Assembly: GCA_949152475.1 (NCBI GenBank)
Contig: OX424562.1
Span: 37,930,157-37,994,156 of the forward strand
Length of the DNA stretch: 64,000 bases
Reading direction: 5' to 3'
Source: Terebella lapidaria
Lineage: Eukaryota; Annelida; Polychaeta; Terebellida; Terebellidae
Shown: one piece after another, positions 47,791 to 60,488 of the stretch
Layout: each line of letters begins with the position of its first letter
How positions within the stretch are numbered: position 1 is the first letter of the stretch
Made by a program: the position numbers and the translations under genes
Notes under the pieces: model-generated
Seen by the model: the letters and a program-made list of their open reading frames with translations, nothing else
What the model was told of the DNA's origin: nothing
The model's database searches: none

Positions 47791-47799
47791 ATATTGTCA
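47791..47799. repeat. Right 9-bp target-site duplication ATATTGTCA
   Basis: Second copy of the target. Confidence 0.88.
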
Positions 47800-50700
47800 A
47801 ACATTGCATTTCAGATTCCAACAAGGTTTTCTTTCGCTTCTCGGTTGTCTGCAAGGGCTTCACGTCTTTCGATCAAGATTTCATGATTGAATAGGTCCTT
47901 TTTCTTATTACATCTTGTAAATCCCCATATAGCTTGCAGAACAATACATGCTCATGGAGACTCGACACCTCAAGCACCAACAGATGCAGACTCTTTTAGA
48001 ATGCTTCCAATACCCTCCCCCCCCCCCCCCCACCACCACCACCTTCTACGAGGCAGAAACAATACCGAAAACAACAGAAAGGCTGGAAAGCCAGGGACAT
48101 GAATAATGCATGGTTGATCATTCCAGTCGTGCAGTAATACTGAATACATCATGTAATGATACACTGTCTGGCTGAAAATGTTTGGGATCACATGCAATTG
48201 CTTGCTTCTATGTGTAGGTTAATGTAAACAAAATTTTGTTCTCCCATCATACTGGTATAGTGATAATGCTCCAATGCGTCATATTCGTAGCCTAATAAAT
48301 AAATTCCATAAATAAAATTGAAATGACTTCATGAGAGAATCTACTTAGTTTGTAATCAAGGCAAAAATGAGCCATTGAAAGAAATCACTAGCTATTGTAG
48401 GAATCGGGCTCGTGATAACACGGAGCAGACTGCGTGTACTAGATACAATTTTACAGATGAGACGCCAACGGAATAACTCCCTATGACTTGAATATATTTC
48501 CACAAATATCAATAGAAAAGACAATTGCACTTCAAAGTTGTTCACGAAAGGATGATCCCCAAAAACTTATGAATCAAGAGCCAATTAGGGCACCACCAAG
48601 TACTGGTACAGCCGTCTGTCTGTGCGTCTGTCAGGCCCCGGTCAGATAACTGATCGCCTTCCTGAATTATGAGAACCCTGTCAAGGATTGCCTAATAATT
48701 CAGTGATCCATTATCCCCAGCACCGGCAGTGAACAGATCGGGATAGAATGTCACAGTCCGCAGTATTGTCAGCCAGTGTCACCAACTGTTTGTTCATGAT
48801 TACCTATGGGCGTCATTCTGGACTGAGAAGGAAAACTGACTGTTGTGTCAAATTCTATTAAATGAAGGAAATTCTATCCCAATTTTATCCTAATCCATTT
48901 TGACGAAATAAGTCATAATCTTGAACAAAAAAGTATATTGCATACACAGAGACTGCGAAAGATAACTTTGCCTCTGGATTTGGATATATCTCTATTAATG
49001 ATTCAATGAAAAACTAATCATTTTTTCAATGATCTACCATTAATTAATTCAGGAGTCTGAAAAGTAGGGTAGAAAAGGATGTCACAGTATACAGACAGGA
49101 AATTTATCTGTGTGTAGTAGCAATATCGGACATTATCGATATATGGAAGTACTCATCATCACAACATCCTCTCCAGCTACCAGTACACCCCTGCCACCAT
49201 ACCCTCCTCCCCCCACCCTCCCCTTTCCTTCCCCATAGATCCTGGGGAGGAGGTAGAGTCCGTGGATGAGTGAACAAGTCCTTGTTGCCAGGGCGTCTTG
49301 TGTCAGGGGCCGTGCAGTCATCCGGTGCCTGGAGACATCCATTACTGTCGTAAGCCCCACACCACCCCCAGTACCATTGTGGGAGCCAGGAATCTGCAAC
49401 ATTCTCAACACTTGCTCCATCATAACGCTGTCACTGTCTGACTCCCCAGGCTTCTCCATTGCTTCACGACAGACCGACATACGGACGGATGTCTCCCCTC
49501 ACAAGGTCTTGAGCTTCCAGACCTTGCCTTCCCGTCTTTCTGCCTCCCCATGCACAAAGTCTCGTCCAGCTAAGCGAGCCACATGCATCATTAATCAGTG
49601 ACACCCCATGTTTGGGCACCACTGGTCACCATGGAAACCTGTAATCATGACCCAGGTGCTTTCGTTTAATTTCCATTAAAATGTTGCTCTTCTGCCATTG
49701 TCTTTGCAACAGTTCCGCCGCAGCCTCTCTACAAGTGATCAATAATGTAAAACAGATCCCTTGGTCTCCACTTTCTTCATTCGTCTATTCCCTCCAGCTC
49801 TCTGACACACACTATCCCCCCCCCCCCCCCCCCTCCCCATTCCGACCAACATCCCCACCCCCACCCCTCCACAAAACCCATCGGCATCGGCATGCAACAA
49901 ATTACAGAGGATAGCTCGATGAACACGTCCGTAATCTTATTCCACTCGACAAAAGCAGAGGGGCAAACAAAAGCAGTCCTTAATCATCACTGCAACAATT
50001 TTTATTCAGGTCCATTTACCGTAAAGAATCTACTGTTTTGCTTCATTTTCGTTTTTCTTCTAGTCTCTTCGAGTTTTTCTATTCATGTTTTTCATCTTTC
50101 TCTCTCTATTGTTTTCTGCCCGTGATCTTGATTCAAAAATGTTATAGAAAACACCTTACTTTATCATGCCAATGAAATATGCACAATTAAATCTGTTAAC
50201 CCCCAAAACATGTACAGCTCTCTATATAATAGCGAATCCACCTATATCAAGCTCCTACCCTCCACTCCCCTTTGAATAACTACCACCTTTACATAGCGAG
50301 AACGAGACACAGGAATCATCCCTGAAGAGGACACAGGACCACATGTCTACTCTCGCTGGTCTTGTCCCTCACATTCCTCACCGAGCACCTCGGGATGTTG
50401 TCCAAGAGCAAACTCGGCCCGCACGAACAACCTGCCGTGGACAGCACTGGCATTGTAAGGGTTACACAAAAGGGTTTATGCAAGTTACCTCACAGATGTT
50501 ATGGGATTAAAAAGGCTGCAAAGACCTTCCCCTACCTCCCACCCCCTCCCCCGCCCCCCTCCCAACAAACACAAACACACCCAAGATTACGGCCCTTCCG
50601 ACCATAGAGACAACAGTCTTGAGCCGCTGATGAGAAAAGTGCATGACGAATGTCCGTCAGGGGTCTGAAGTCACATAGACGAGATACTGGCCAATTGTAT

Positions 50701-53616
50701 GGGCGAGACAGTAGGAGACACCACTCAATGACAGGGGTTCTATTTGTGACATTCATGAAAGATAGTTGAAGAAACAGCCAAGATGGACAGTATCTGGGTG
50801 GAGTTACCTTGAATATGTCCTGGATATATAGATTCCTGTGAATGACGAAACTTGCATCAACTTATAGATGCGATATGTTCGGTGAGCTGCTTGCACGGAC
50901 GGTCAATACAAATAGAGACTAGGAGCCAATACATAGGGCGAGAGTTTCATCAATAAATGAGATTCATCTAGTGGCATCATCATATAACCTGTAGAGACCC
51001 CCTGACTGGACCCACCAGGACGGCCACAGGTAGATTTCTGACCCTCCTGTAGCCTGCATGGAGTCTGTGGTGAGAGAGCCAACTACACAGTAACCTGGCC
51101 ACCACACACAGACACACGGACGGATTGCAGGAGTGAGGAACGGAGAGCTGACAGATGTTAGCAGCCTTGCTCCCTGTGCCAAGTGGAGCATTCAGCGGGA
51201 CGGCAACAGAGCGAGGGAGAGGTGCTGATCGGAACCTTATTGTCACTGACTGCATGGTGGGGAGAGTGACTGTCAACCCAGGACAGATAGATACAAGTAT
51301 TAGTTTGGGAGGGGGAGAGGAGCGCTGTGTGTTTTTGTCATCCGCGTGCCTCGGCCCTGCATTCTGTACCGGGTTTCCCACACTGGACACTTGTCGGCGT
51401 TGTCGTCAGTAACCACAGAGTTGATGGGACCGCGCGTTGACGAGGCAGTGACGATACAGCAAGCTACCGAACGCTCCCAGTGCCACGTGTGCTGGATGTC
51501 AGAAGTAGAGCACGGACGGGGCTCTGGAACCTTGACGATATCTCAGAAGACTCCACAAAGTCCTGACAGGAATCCCACCACTGTGACAAGGTACCCGTGC
51601 TGTGTTAGGTGTGAATTGGCTGCTTTAATGCAGTGACGGTGACGATATACAGAGAGAGAGAGAAAGAGAGAAGACTTTGTGACATGTAGAGAGGCTACCA
51701 GACAAGGGAATAAAGTGTGACGCCTCACAAGTGTGGGGAGATTTACGGAGCAGGTTCTCGGCAGGCTCGAGCTTCCTCTAACTTGGAGAGAAAGCTGGAG
51801 TGTGAAGTTGTCGTGTTGTTCTCAAAGATTCCGGCAGACTTGAGGACCGCTGCGGGCGGTCAGGCGCTGACAAATCCCGCCGTGTTCGAGTTGTTTGCCG
51901 GGCGGACTACCTCGACCAGACGCACATGCCACGAGGAGAACGAGACCAAGAAAAAGGCACAAACCACTCAAATATAATTCATCATCATTTCACCGCGATT
52001 GTGCCCGTAAGCTGCACGGCATTAAGATATCAGTGAATTCGTGATCAGGCTCCACTTACACCACATACAATTCCCAACACTCGCTTCGACAAATTTCCTG
52101 CTTTCTGATGCCTGAGTTTATCCCCCATGTGCCCTCACGTAGACGCAGCATAGCTCCAAGGCAACAGTGAGGTGGAGTGACGGAGTGCATAGTCATACTG
52201 AAAAAACAACCAAATATCAGAGGATTGACAGAATCGTAAAATTATAACCTGTTCTTGCTCGTAACCAAACGGGACGATCCAAATTCTCAGGGATTTGCTG
52301 AACATTGAAAGGAAGAATCATCGCTGCCTCGTGGAGTATAAAACAGGCAGAGGGAATGGTCCAGGTCTTTTTCAGCGATTGTCATGTAAAGTAATCTTGT
52401 TTGGAGCGCTGTGTCTGGGAATCATTGCGGTAATTGTTGCGAGTGGGTCGCGACGCAGTGAAAGAGAGATTGAGGGGCCACGGTCGATGTTTGACGACCC
52501 AGGATAAACGTAAACAGGATTACGGCTAACGTCTCATGGGCTGCGTGTGATATCGTCCGTGTCCGGTGTCACGGGACGTGAACAGCCGCACGTGTAGCTG
52601 AGAGTTTGTAGCTCTGCCGGGTCCACAGACGAGCTGACAGATTCACGCTGAGCAGGTCACACCGATACCTCTACGACTGTAGTCAGCCGAGCACGATCCC
52701 GAGGCACACACCAGCCCTCAAGACAAATGTGATAATGGCACTTTAATGGCATTGTATTACACCACTCAGCTGATCGGATATCTCCAGTCGGTCCGTCATT
52801 TATTACACTCACGAGAGCCAACCACTCCAGGAGAAGTATGTGACGGGGCTAGCAGAGCATTCCTGCAGTAACAGAGACCCGTGAATTATCTACAGCGGGA
52901 GTCAATCGCCTCGCCTCCTGAGCGCGTGAATGGACCTGTACCAACAGGATGTGCATGTCATTGGCAGCTAGTGGGCTTAATTAGGTTAATTGTTACTGGA
53001 TCGCTGGGACTTACATAATATTGTGGCAAAGTGTTTAGGTTTATATAGGAGCTGCAGGGCTGAATGTACGAGGAATGAGAAGTCTTTGTCCGGCAGAAGT
53101 GGACGCAATCAACAGCGCCAAGTGAGGATTTGTTTTGACACCACACACGTGTGTAACCCTTCAAGACAGGCCCTTGACGCTCAATTAACATCTAATACTG
53201 GCTGAGCTGACTTGCCCCGAGCACAGCCACAGGTCTCCCGACGGCTACCAGAGGATTTCCTCCAAGTAAAAGAACGTAGTCAACGTGCACTTTTGTCCGG
53301 GAATTAATACAGAATTGTGCCGTTGGATGCTTTAGATTCCACACAGAGAAAGTCCTTGTGGGGACGCGAGAGAAAATAGCAAGGCGGCAAGACCAGGTCT
53401 TCTCAGCAGGCCGCACACACTTGTGACCAACACCTGCTTCAGGCTACACTGGATATTGTGGAACTTCGTAGTACACCCGGCGGAACTAAGCGGGACATCT
53501 CTTCTGACCAAAGGAATACAGTGGGCCATTCTACCGTCTCTGATCCACACTGGATACAATCCACTGTGCCACTCTCTGAGAGTTTATTTAGCTAGCAGCC
53601 AAATACCGTCAACAAA
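47800..53616. other. Non-repetitive sequence, possible upstream region of a gene
   Basis: No recognised gene. Contains C runs (48018-48031, 49817-49832), a GA-rich tract at 51650-51672, an X-box-like GTCACCATGGAAAC at 49625-49638, and a TATAAAA at about 52338. G+C rises between about 51 and 53.6 kb. Could be promoter and 5' UTR territory for the candidate exon at 53617; unproven. Confidence 0.4.
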
Positions 53617-53704
53617 ATGGAATACTGTTCAATCTTCAGTTGGGGAATTCGTTCAACATTTGTGATATGGGTGATTTTATATCTGTGCACAACCAAAGTT
53701 ATAG
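53617..53704 (+). CDS. Candidate first coding exon (signal peptide or membrane anchor)
   Basis: ATG in a favourable AACAAAATGG context opens a short frame whose residues 15-26 are strongly hydrophobic (TFVIWVILYLCT), preceded by an arginine, the profile of a signal peptide or N-terminal anchor. At 53704/53705 there is AG|GTAGGT, a good splice donor; without splicing the frame runs on only to a stop at 53782-53784 (55 residues) with polar sequence. The product is not recognised. Downstream exons were not found in the next 10 kb by eye, so they may be distant. It may also be chance. Confidence 0.35.
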
Positions 53705-56700
53705 GTAGGTATTCTTTTGAATCAATTCCGTCTAAAACCTGTGAATCTATCGATGAAAATGCAAGAGAAAATCATTTGGAGTAAATTCATTGGTGTAAAT
53801 TGATATACAGTAAGCAAATTTTCATATTCAATGACATATCATTATATTGTTGAAGGATTTAATTATGCATCAAATTAAATTTAACCTGTAACTTTATCTT
53901 GACATAAACGCTGTTACGAATTGTATATAAATGTGCCAAACTGCCATCTCAAATGTGACTCTATGACAAAAAGTTATTCATCTGCGATTCTATAAATACA
54001 CACATGTACAAGTATTACTACTGCTGGTGTCGTGGGAGTATTTGCACAAGTATAAAACGAGAGTTAGGCTGTTCCACAATTCCTCAACAGAAATCGTCCA
54101 TTACGCCAGAAAGGGCCAAAACTGTCCCTGCATAAAAAACACATTGACAGAGAAAATTTTCCCCGGCAACACAGCAACAACCCCACAACGAGTACCGCAA
54201 ACGGCCTACTTCTGCAGCAGAAGTACAGTGTTGACTGTCGATCGACAGCAACTTCACCAACACTCGAAGCTGGTGCTATTTTGACTTCCATGTTTGAAGT
54301 CGGGTACAATATATCGGCGTCTGATACAAGTAACTCGTTACTTCAACACGGTAATATTTATAAATACCCTCTTCATGACTATGACATCGAGGAGGCGAGA
54401 TATGACACTGAATACACATGTGCGGTGGTAACGTGGCGAGATTATTATTAAATTGTTGCTATCGCCGCGTGCAGCAGTGTCGGTGCGAGACTCTCACGAA
54501 GCCACATATTTAGACTCTTGGAGTAAGTGGATTTGACGTTTGGAGATGATACTCTGATAATGGAAGCTGGCAGCACGGAAGGCTGATACATCGCGCCATC
54601 AATTTGAGGGACGGTCTCTCGCTGGTCCTGATCTGCTGGCAGCGTCGTCGTCGGCAAATGTAATCGACATAAAAGGAAAAGTATTATAGATGAATAATTT
54701 ATGACGCCATATGCATTTACAGATTTAACATTGCGGGACGCCTACAAACACACCGCTCGACTTGGCCACGACATTTCCTCCGGATCGAACACGCACAATG
54801 AATTGATATACATGCCATAGACATGCTTGACAGGGCTGTGGACTTATTGGAGATAAATAATACACAGGCTATAAAGACTTGTAACTTCATACCTCTAACG
54901 ACACCCAGCCCCCTCCCCCTCCACCCCCACTTTGGTAACCATTGCAAGCCCTCTATTTGTATCCCTCTAAACCCTATAGTCTCCACCTCCTTACTGCTAG
55001 AAGGCAGGGATCCAATCATCGAATGACACAGACTGATCCCAAACATCACATTTTCGAGTCATTCATCAATCGACCTCTTTGTGATGTTTTATTCACAGTG
55101 TGATTTGAGTCAACACTTCAATAATGATGATGAATGTTTGCCACAAGCGACCCCGCAATAAAGCGCTCAATATATACTCGGATATATATACACAGACCAT
55201 AATTTAAGGCCAGTGCAGTTTTGTCTCCCTGTCCCCTTCATGAAATATTAAACAATGAGCGAGCTGTTGTCACTATTAGTCGTATATGATACGGCTCAGA
55301 CACCTCACCAGGCCACATGCGGCTGCGGAGTTTGTGTTCCGACATTAACAATTCACGAGCTGGGGCTATGGTCCCTGTCCAACTGCAGTATTGTTTCCGA
55401 CCGAGCTGCCCAGGTTTTGTTGCAAGTGATGATGATTTTTTTTTTTTACTCAAAAGTGGAAATTTGCTTTCTGTACTATATATGTGTTATACAGAAATCA
55501 TGATGATTAGTGGACATAGAACTGATGATAGCTGTGCAAACAATATGTCCATGACACTTTTCTCGTCCCTGACTGATTTTGAAGTCAAATTTCGGCACTA
55601 CACCAACAGATGAAATTTTCATCTTAATTGAGTTCGTCCGAACATAAATATGTCAAGTCAATGCAATTATCCTCGACAAATCAGAGTAGAAAAATTATTT
55701 CGACTTGACTAATACAAGGACAAACACAGTAAAAATTGTATTGAAAATAACTATTTCTAGTATTAATACACCAGTATGTACTATATCATGCAAAAGAGAG
55801 ACTGAAAAAAAATTATATGCACTTAATAGCACACCATTATACATTATTATACAAAATTGACAAAATATGACAAATTCCCTCATTAACTTTTTCTAGTTCA
55901 TCTAAGCACAAATACAATGTATATAGAAAATGTACCTCATTTTCACATAAATAAATACCACCAATATTGAAAATTGGCACATTCACGGCTGAGATGGGAC
56001 CCAGTAGCATGTTATTATCTGACTGGCCGATAATTGTCCCCAGCAGAGCAATAAACAACACTGTCCCAGTCTGCTTGTATGGATATAGGCAATTATCTTA
56101 TAGCAATTCCTCATAACACTGCAGTTTAGGTCCATCTTCATTCTGCAAGAGCATCGAGATGTTCAACAGGTTACAAGGAGTCACTCATTTATTGCATCAT
56201 TCTCTTTGGGTAACATATGTCAATATAGATCACACCGGTACAGTGATATACATTAAATGTCTGCACAGTATATTTTAGACTTGGCAAAGAGACTGTTAAT
56301 AAATTCATTAAAATCACATACTGATTTATAATGATTCATTATAATCATGATAATCATTATAAACACATACTTTTATTCATCCCAATAATACATGTATGTA
56401 AAGCATATATTATTACCAATTAATACCGCACTAGAAATGTCCATTATCAATACTTTATTACAATCACACTTAGTTTTTTATTCGAAACACAAACCAATCG
56501 GGACCTTGGGTATTGGTTATGGTTAACCGTACCAGTTGTGTTAAATATAGAAATGGTGTTTTCATGCACTGAGTGCGAAACGAGTAAACCAGACAATTTC
56601 TTGATAATTAATTAATATGTCCTGTCTGTGATGCTACAATTCCATGAATCAGATGTGAAATAAATCAACACAGCTTAATCTTACAATTAACACGGAAATG

Positions 56701-58446
56701 AATTTCCTAGATTTTTGTTTTGGCATGATTGGAACACCTTCGCAAACTGGTTGTAATATCCCGAATACAGCACAAAGAGCAGACTTATCAATTATGAAAT
56801 TGAAAGCGTAATTTGAGATTTGCGTAAACCCTAAGAAAGCATATATAAAGGCAAATCAATGGACTGGACATACGTGGAAATACAATACGTCAAGCCAGTA
56901 GTGAAATGGTTATAATGTTTCCTAGGAAACAGACAAACTGCACAATGTTCTTACAGCTAAACTACGGGGATAATTCAATTGGGATAACTCAGTTAATGTC
57001 TCTCAGAAGCCTAAGGGTATGGAACATTTAAATATTTGTGAGGTTGATAATCACATTATGATTGATCTAGACGTTTACCACAATACTGGGGACATTGGAG
57101 ATGTAATTATCTATCAAAGGAACACTTCTGAAGTTTTCTGCATACTGCATACAGAAATTGTCATTCATTTTCAAGAACTATTTGCACTACTATCTCGCTG
57201 TCTCACTCAGGAACTACAATGTACATACCGGAGAGGCGGGAATTAGTCTGGATGCAAATGAACCCTCAGGTGTCTGTTCACTTGCCGCTCAGAAAAGACT
57301 GAGAAATATCAAACATGTCATTTGGATATTATGTAGGTTGAAGCTATTGAAATATTGCAAATTACTAATTTAAATGTCTTTGAAATTCAATAAGCCTGTA
57401 TCATATCCTGATTCACAGGTTGTGACATCTCTATGGTAACAGGTCCAGTGTTGAGTGCTGACGACTGTGTTTACTCATCTGTGAACCATTCGTCCGCAGC
57501 CATCACGCGAATATTTATTCCACATACATTGATCAGCTTTTTGGCTCCACGCACATAACGAGCGTGGTGTGGTGATTTCTATGAGAGGTTGTCATGGCGA
57601 TCTGATTGAAATTCCACCCCAGTGGCTCAGCAGCTCTTAGAGTCAGTCGTAAATAAAAGTTCTATTAAAGGTCCATGTTACATAAATGGCTACATATAGA
57701 GAGAAAGCGTCTGCGGGGAGAAAGACTGTGATATGGAAATGATGGCTCGCTGGAGAGGGGTAGGGTGGGTATGGTAGCCATATTGACGGGCACGTAAGAC
57801 ACATCTTAGGGACCGCTGAGGGAAGCGAGGAAGCCGGCCACTTGAAGCGGAGAGTCCCACACACTGATCTAGAGCTCCCCAGCGACTGTCTCTCATTTGT
57901 AGGACCGTCCCAACAGCATAGATCACCCACGGAGACACTGGTTACTAAGGCGAGCCCGGGTGGACAGGCGCGGAGTGATCCGTGGGGGTCAGTCCCTTGA
58001 GTCCACTGCCAAAACCATTCACACTTCCGCAAACCCGGATTAATTATTCCCCCGCCGCGACTAACAACTGCTCCCCGCCAGCACGGTATGACGCCTCACG
58101 CCCCTGATGCCATAAACAGGAAGTGACTCGACTGGTCGGCCCTCATACTCGAACGGAATGTCAAACAACACAACCGCATAAGCCAGGACCCCACAACGGG
58201 AAAAACTTTTGAAGAAGAGATTGTAACTTGTTACAGAAACCCGGCAACGGTGTTTGTTACGTCAACCTGTAGACGTTTAATGGGGAAATTGTTTGGCATG
58301 AACAGCCACAAATTGAAAATAAAACCCTGTGTTTTACGTCTGGAAGGCCTCGCTGAGCCTCATATGTCCCGACTTGTCTTCTCTGTTGATAGGAGGGAGC
58401 CAACTGGACGAGTAAGATAGACGTTCCTCTCCCCCCCCCCCCTATT

Positions 58447-58460
58447 GTCACCATGGTAAC
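58447..58460. promoter_or_regulatory. X-box-like palindrome GTCACCATGGTAAC
   Basis: Perfect fit to the RFX X-box GTNRCC-N(0-3)-RGYAAC, with a 2-bp spacer. Function is inferred from motif only. Confidence 0.5.
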
Positions 58461-60474
58461 AGAAAGTTCCCAGGGCACCCAGCTCAATTAACAAATACTA
58501 CAGGCGTTAATCCGTGACTACCGACCACCCGGCTGATGGCCAAATGAACGAATTCTCCAGTGGTTCCAAATGTTGCTTCTGAGGGACAGAGAGAAGGTGA
58601 TTGGAAGGGAGAAAATTGCGCCAGATCTGAAAAGGGGGCTGGCCTCGGTGAAACCGCATAAAATCACTTTTGAAGAGATGTGATGAGTTGCCAGGTTACC
58701 GATTCTGTTACTTTCCCGTCTATGACCCCTCCCTCATCCCCGCTCATCTCTCGCAGTGCTCTGCGTCTTCCCCCAGCAAGGGTCCATGGTCCCACATTAG
58801 TGGCAACAAAGCCAGGCAGGGAGCAAAATACCACAATTCAATTTGGACACAAACTCTGGATGTCCGGTGCTCAGCATTCTTCGAATATTGAATGTCATTA
58901 ATTTGGGAGTGGGTACGACAGGGTTTGTGAGGAACACGACAAGTGCCTAGGCCTGTTGTCGGAGGTAACGTGGATGGGTAGGCCATGATCCCAACCCCTA
59001 ATAACACCCCCCCCCCCCCTCACTCAGAGAACCTTCTCGTCCTCCTGCCCTATTTCCCCCCTAATTCAGCCCTCCCGTGCCCTCCAGGACCAGCCATCCT
59101 GCCCCCAATCCACTCCCGCGTCTGTGCTGTTGCCAGGGCACTGGTTACCACGGCGATCCACTGACAGGGAATCAAGGCAGACCAGCATAAGCCCCCACAG
59201 TTTATGCATTATTTGATTATACAGGATTCAAAGTATCCAGCAAGACAGGCTGGTAATTCGTAGGGACTCGTATTTTATTTCATATCTCGTCTCGGTAGGT
59301 CACCAGCAATACGTATTATCCTGTTGTCACCAACGGTTACTGACGCGTGTTGGCAGCCGACACATGGAAATATAAATGGATCCCTTCAGCAGGATCAGCA
59401 CTTGTCAGTGAAGCAATGGGAATGTGGCTACGTTCTCCACAAAAACCACTTTCATCAGCAGAATTCTATTGAATATGTCCATTTAATTTTCACATTTTTT
59501 CATTCCTGTGCCTTTGAGTGACTCAGACTTGTATCCAATCTGCATGTTCACTTGGCGTGATATTCGTTTCTTCAGTAAATCTTCGGGGAGATGAAAAATT
59601 CTTATCAGCTATTCAGTTAGAAATTAGTGTACACACAGACATATGATATTACAAAAATGTCATATACCTTTTGATAATAAAGCGTGGTTCGCCTGAAATT
59701 AATGTGAGAATACATTGCTCAAGGTTGATAATAGGAGCGAGGTAGCTCTTGTGCAAAACTGCTCAACACCAAAGCACCTGAAGACCTCGAATTGTGAGCA
59801 ACATGACTACCAGGTGCAAAGCTATAATTAATCGTCCCATCACTTCCGAGAGGCACACGAACAGTAACGATTAATTCTAATGCTTGACCTGATTGTCCTT
59901 ATCAATCAAAGACCAGATGCCATTACTGCTCAGTTATGTGAAAAACAGTAAACACAGTGGTATTGCCAGGAGGATTTGGTTCCCAGAATCTTCAATGTTA
60001 TACAAAAAAGTTTAATTGAGCTTGAAAGGTACAAAATATCATGCATGATATATAGCAATATGGACATTATTGATATATATAGTTAAAGGAAATTATTATT
60101 CTTATCAACCCCTGAAATATAAATCCACTCGTTCAAATATTATACTGTATGAAACACAGTGAGTAGAGGCCTAACATGCAAGAATAGAAACTACAATGTA
60201 TAACAGAGCAAACTGCATGCCACAGTTGAGAGATGTTCTGTCAATGCAATGGTCACCTATCTGTCCATTTGTCCGTCGTGCACTGGCCAGGTCCACCACC
60301 ATCCCCCATTCCCCCAGTAAAACAGACTTTGAACAACGGGAAACAAACGGATCAGTTCCAAATCAGAACAAATCAAAGGAAATCCCGTCTTCCACTGTAA
60401 CCAATCCCAGGACAGTCACTGACCAATTTGTAGCCACATCACGAATCACGAGGCGCCAGTGGTCATGTGACTGG

Positions 60475-60488
60475 ATTACCATGGTAAC
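60475..60488. promoter_or_regulatory. X-box-like palindrome ATTACCATGGTAAC
   Basis: One mismatch to the left half-site of the RFX consensus, and extends as a near-palindrome to 60474-60489. Confidence 0.4.

Noticed and set aside
52295-52507. Hydrophobic 70-codon frame resembling a type II membrane anchor
   Set aside because: It opens with a non-ATG codon, has no upstream in-frame ATG, and ends without a good donor.
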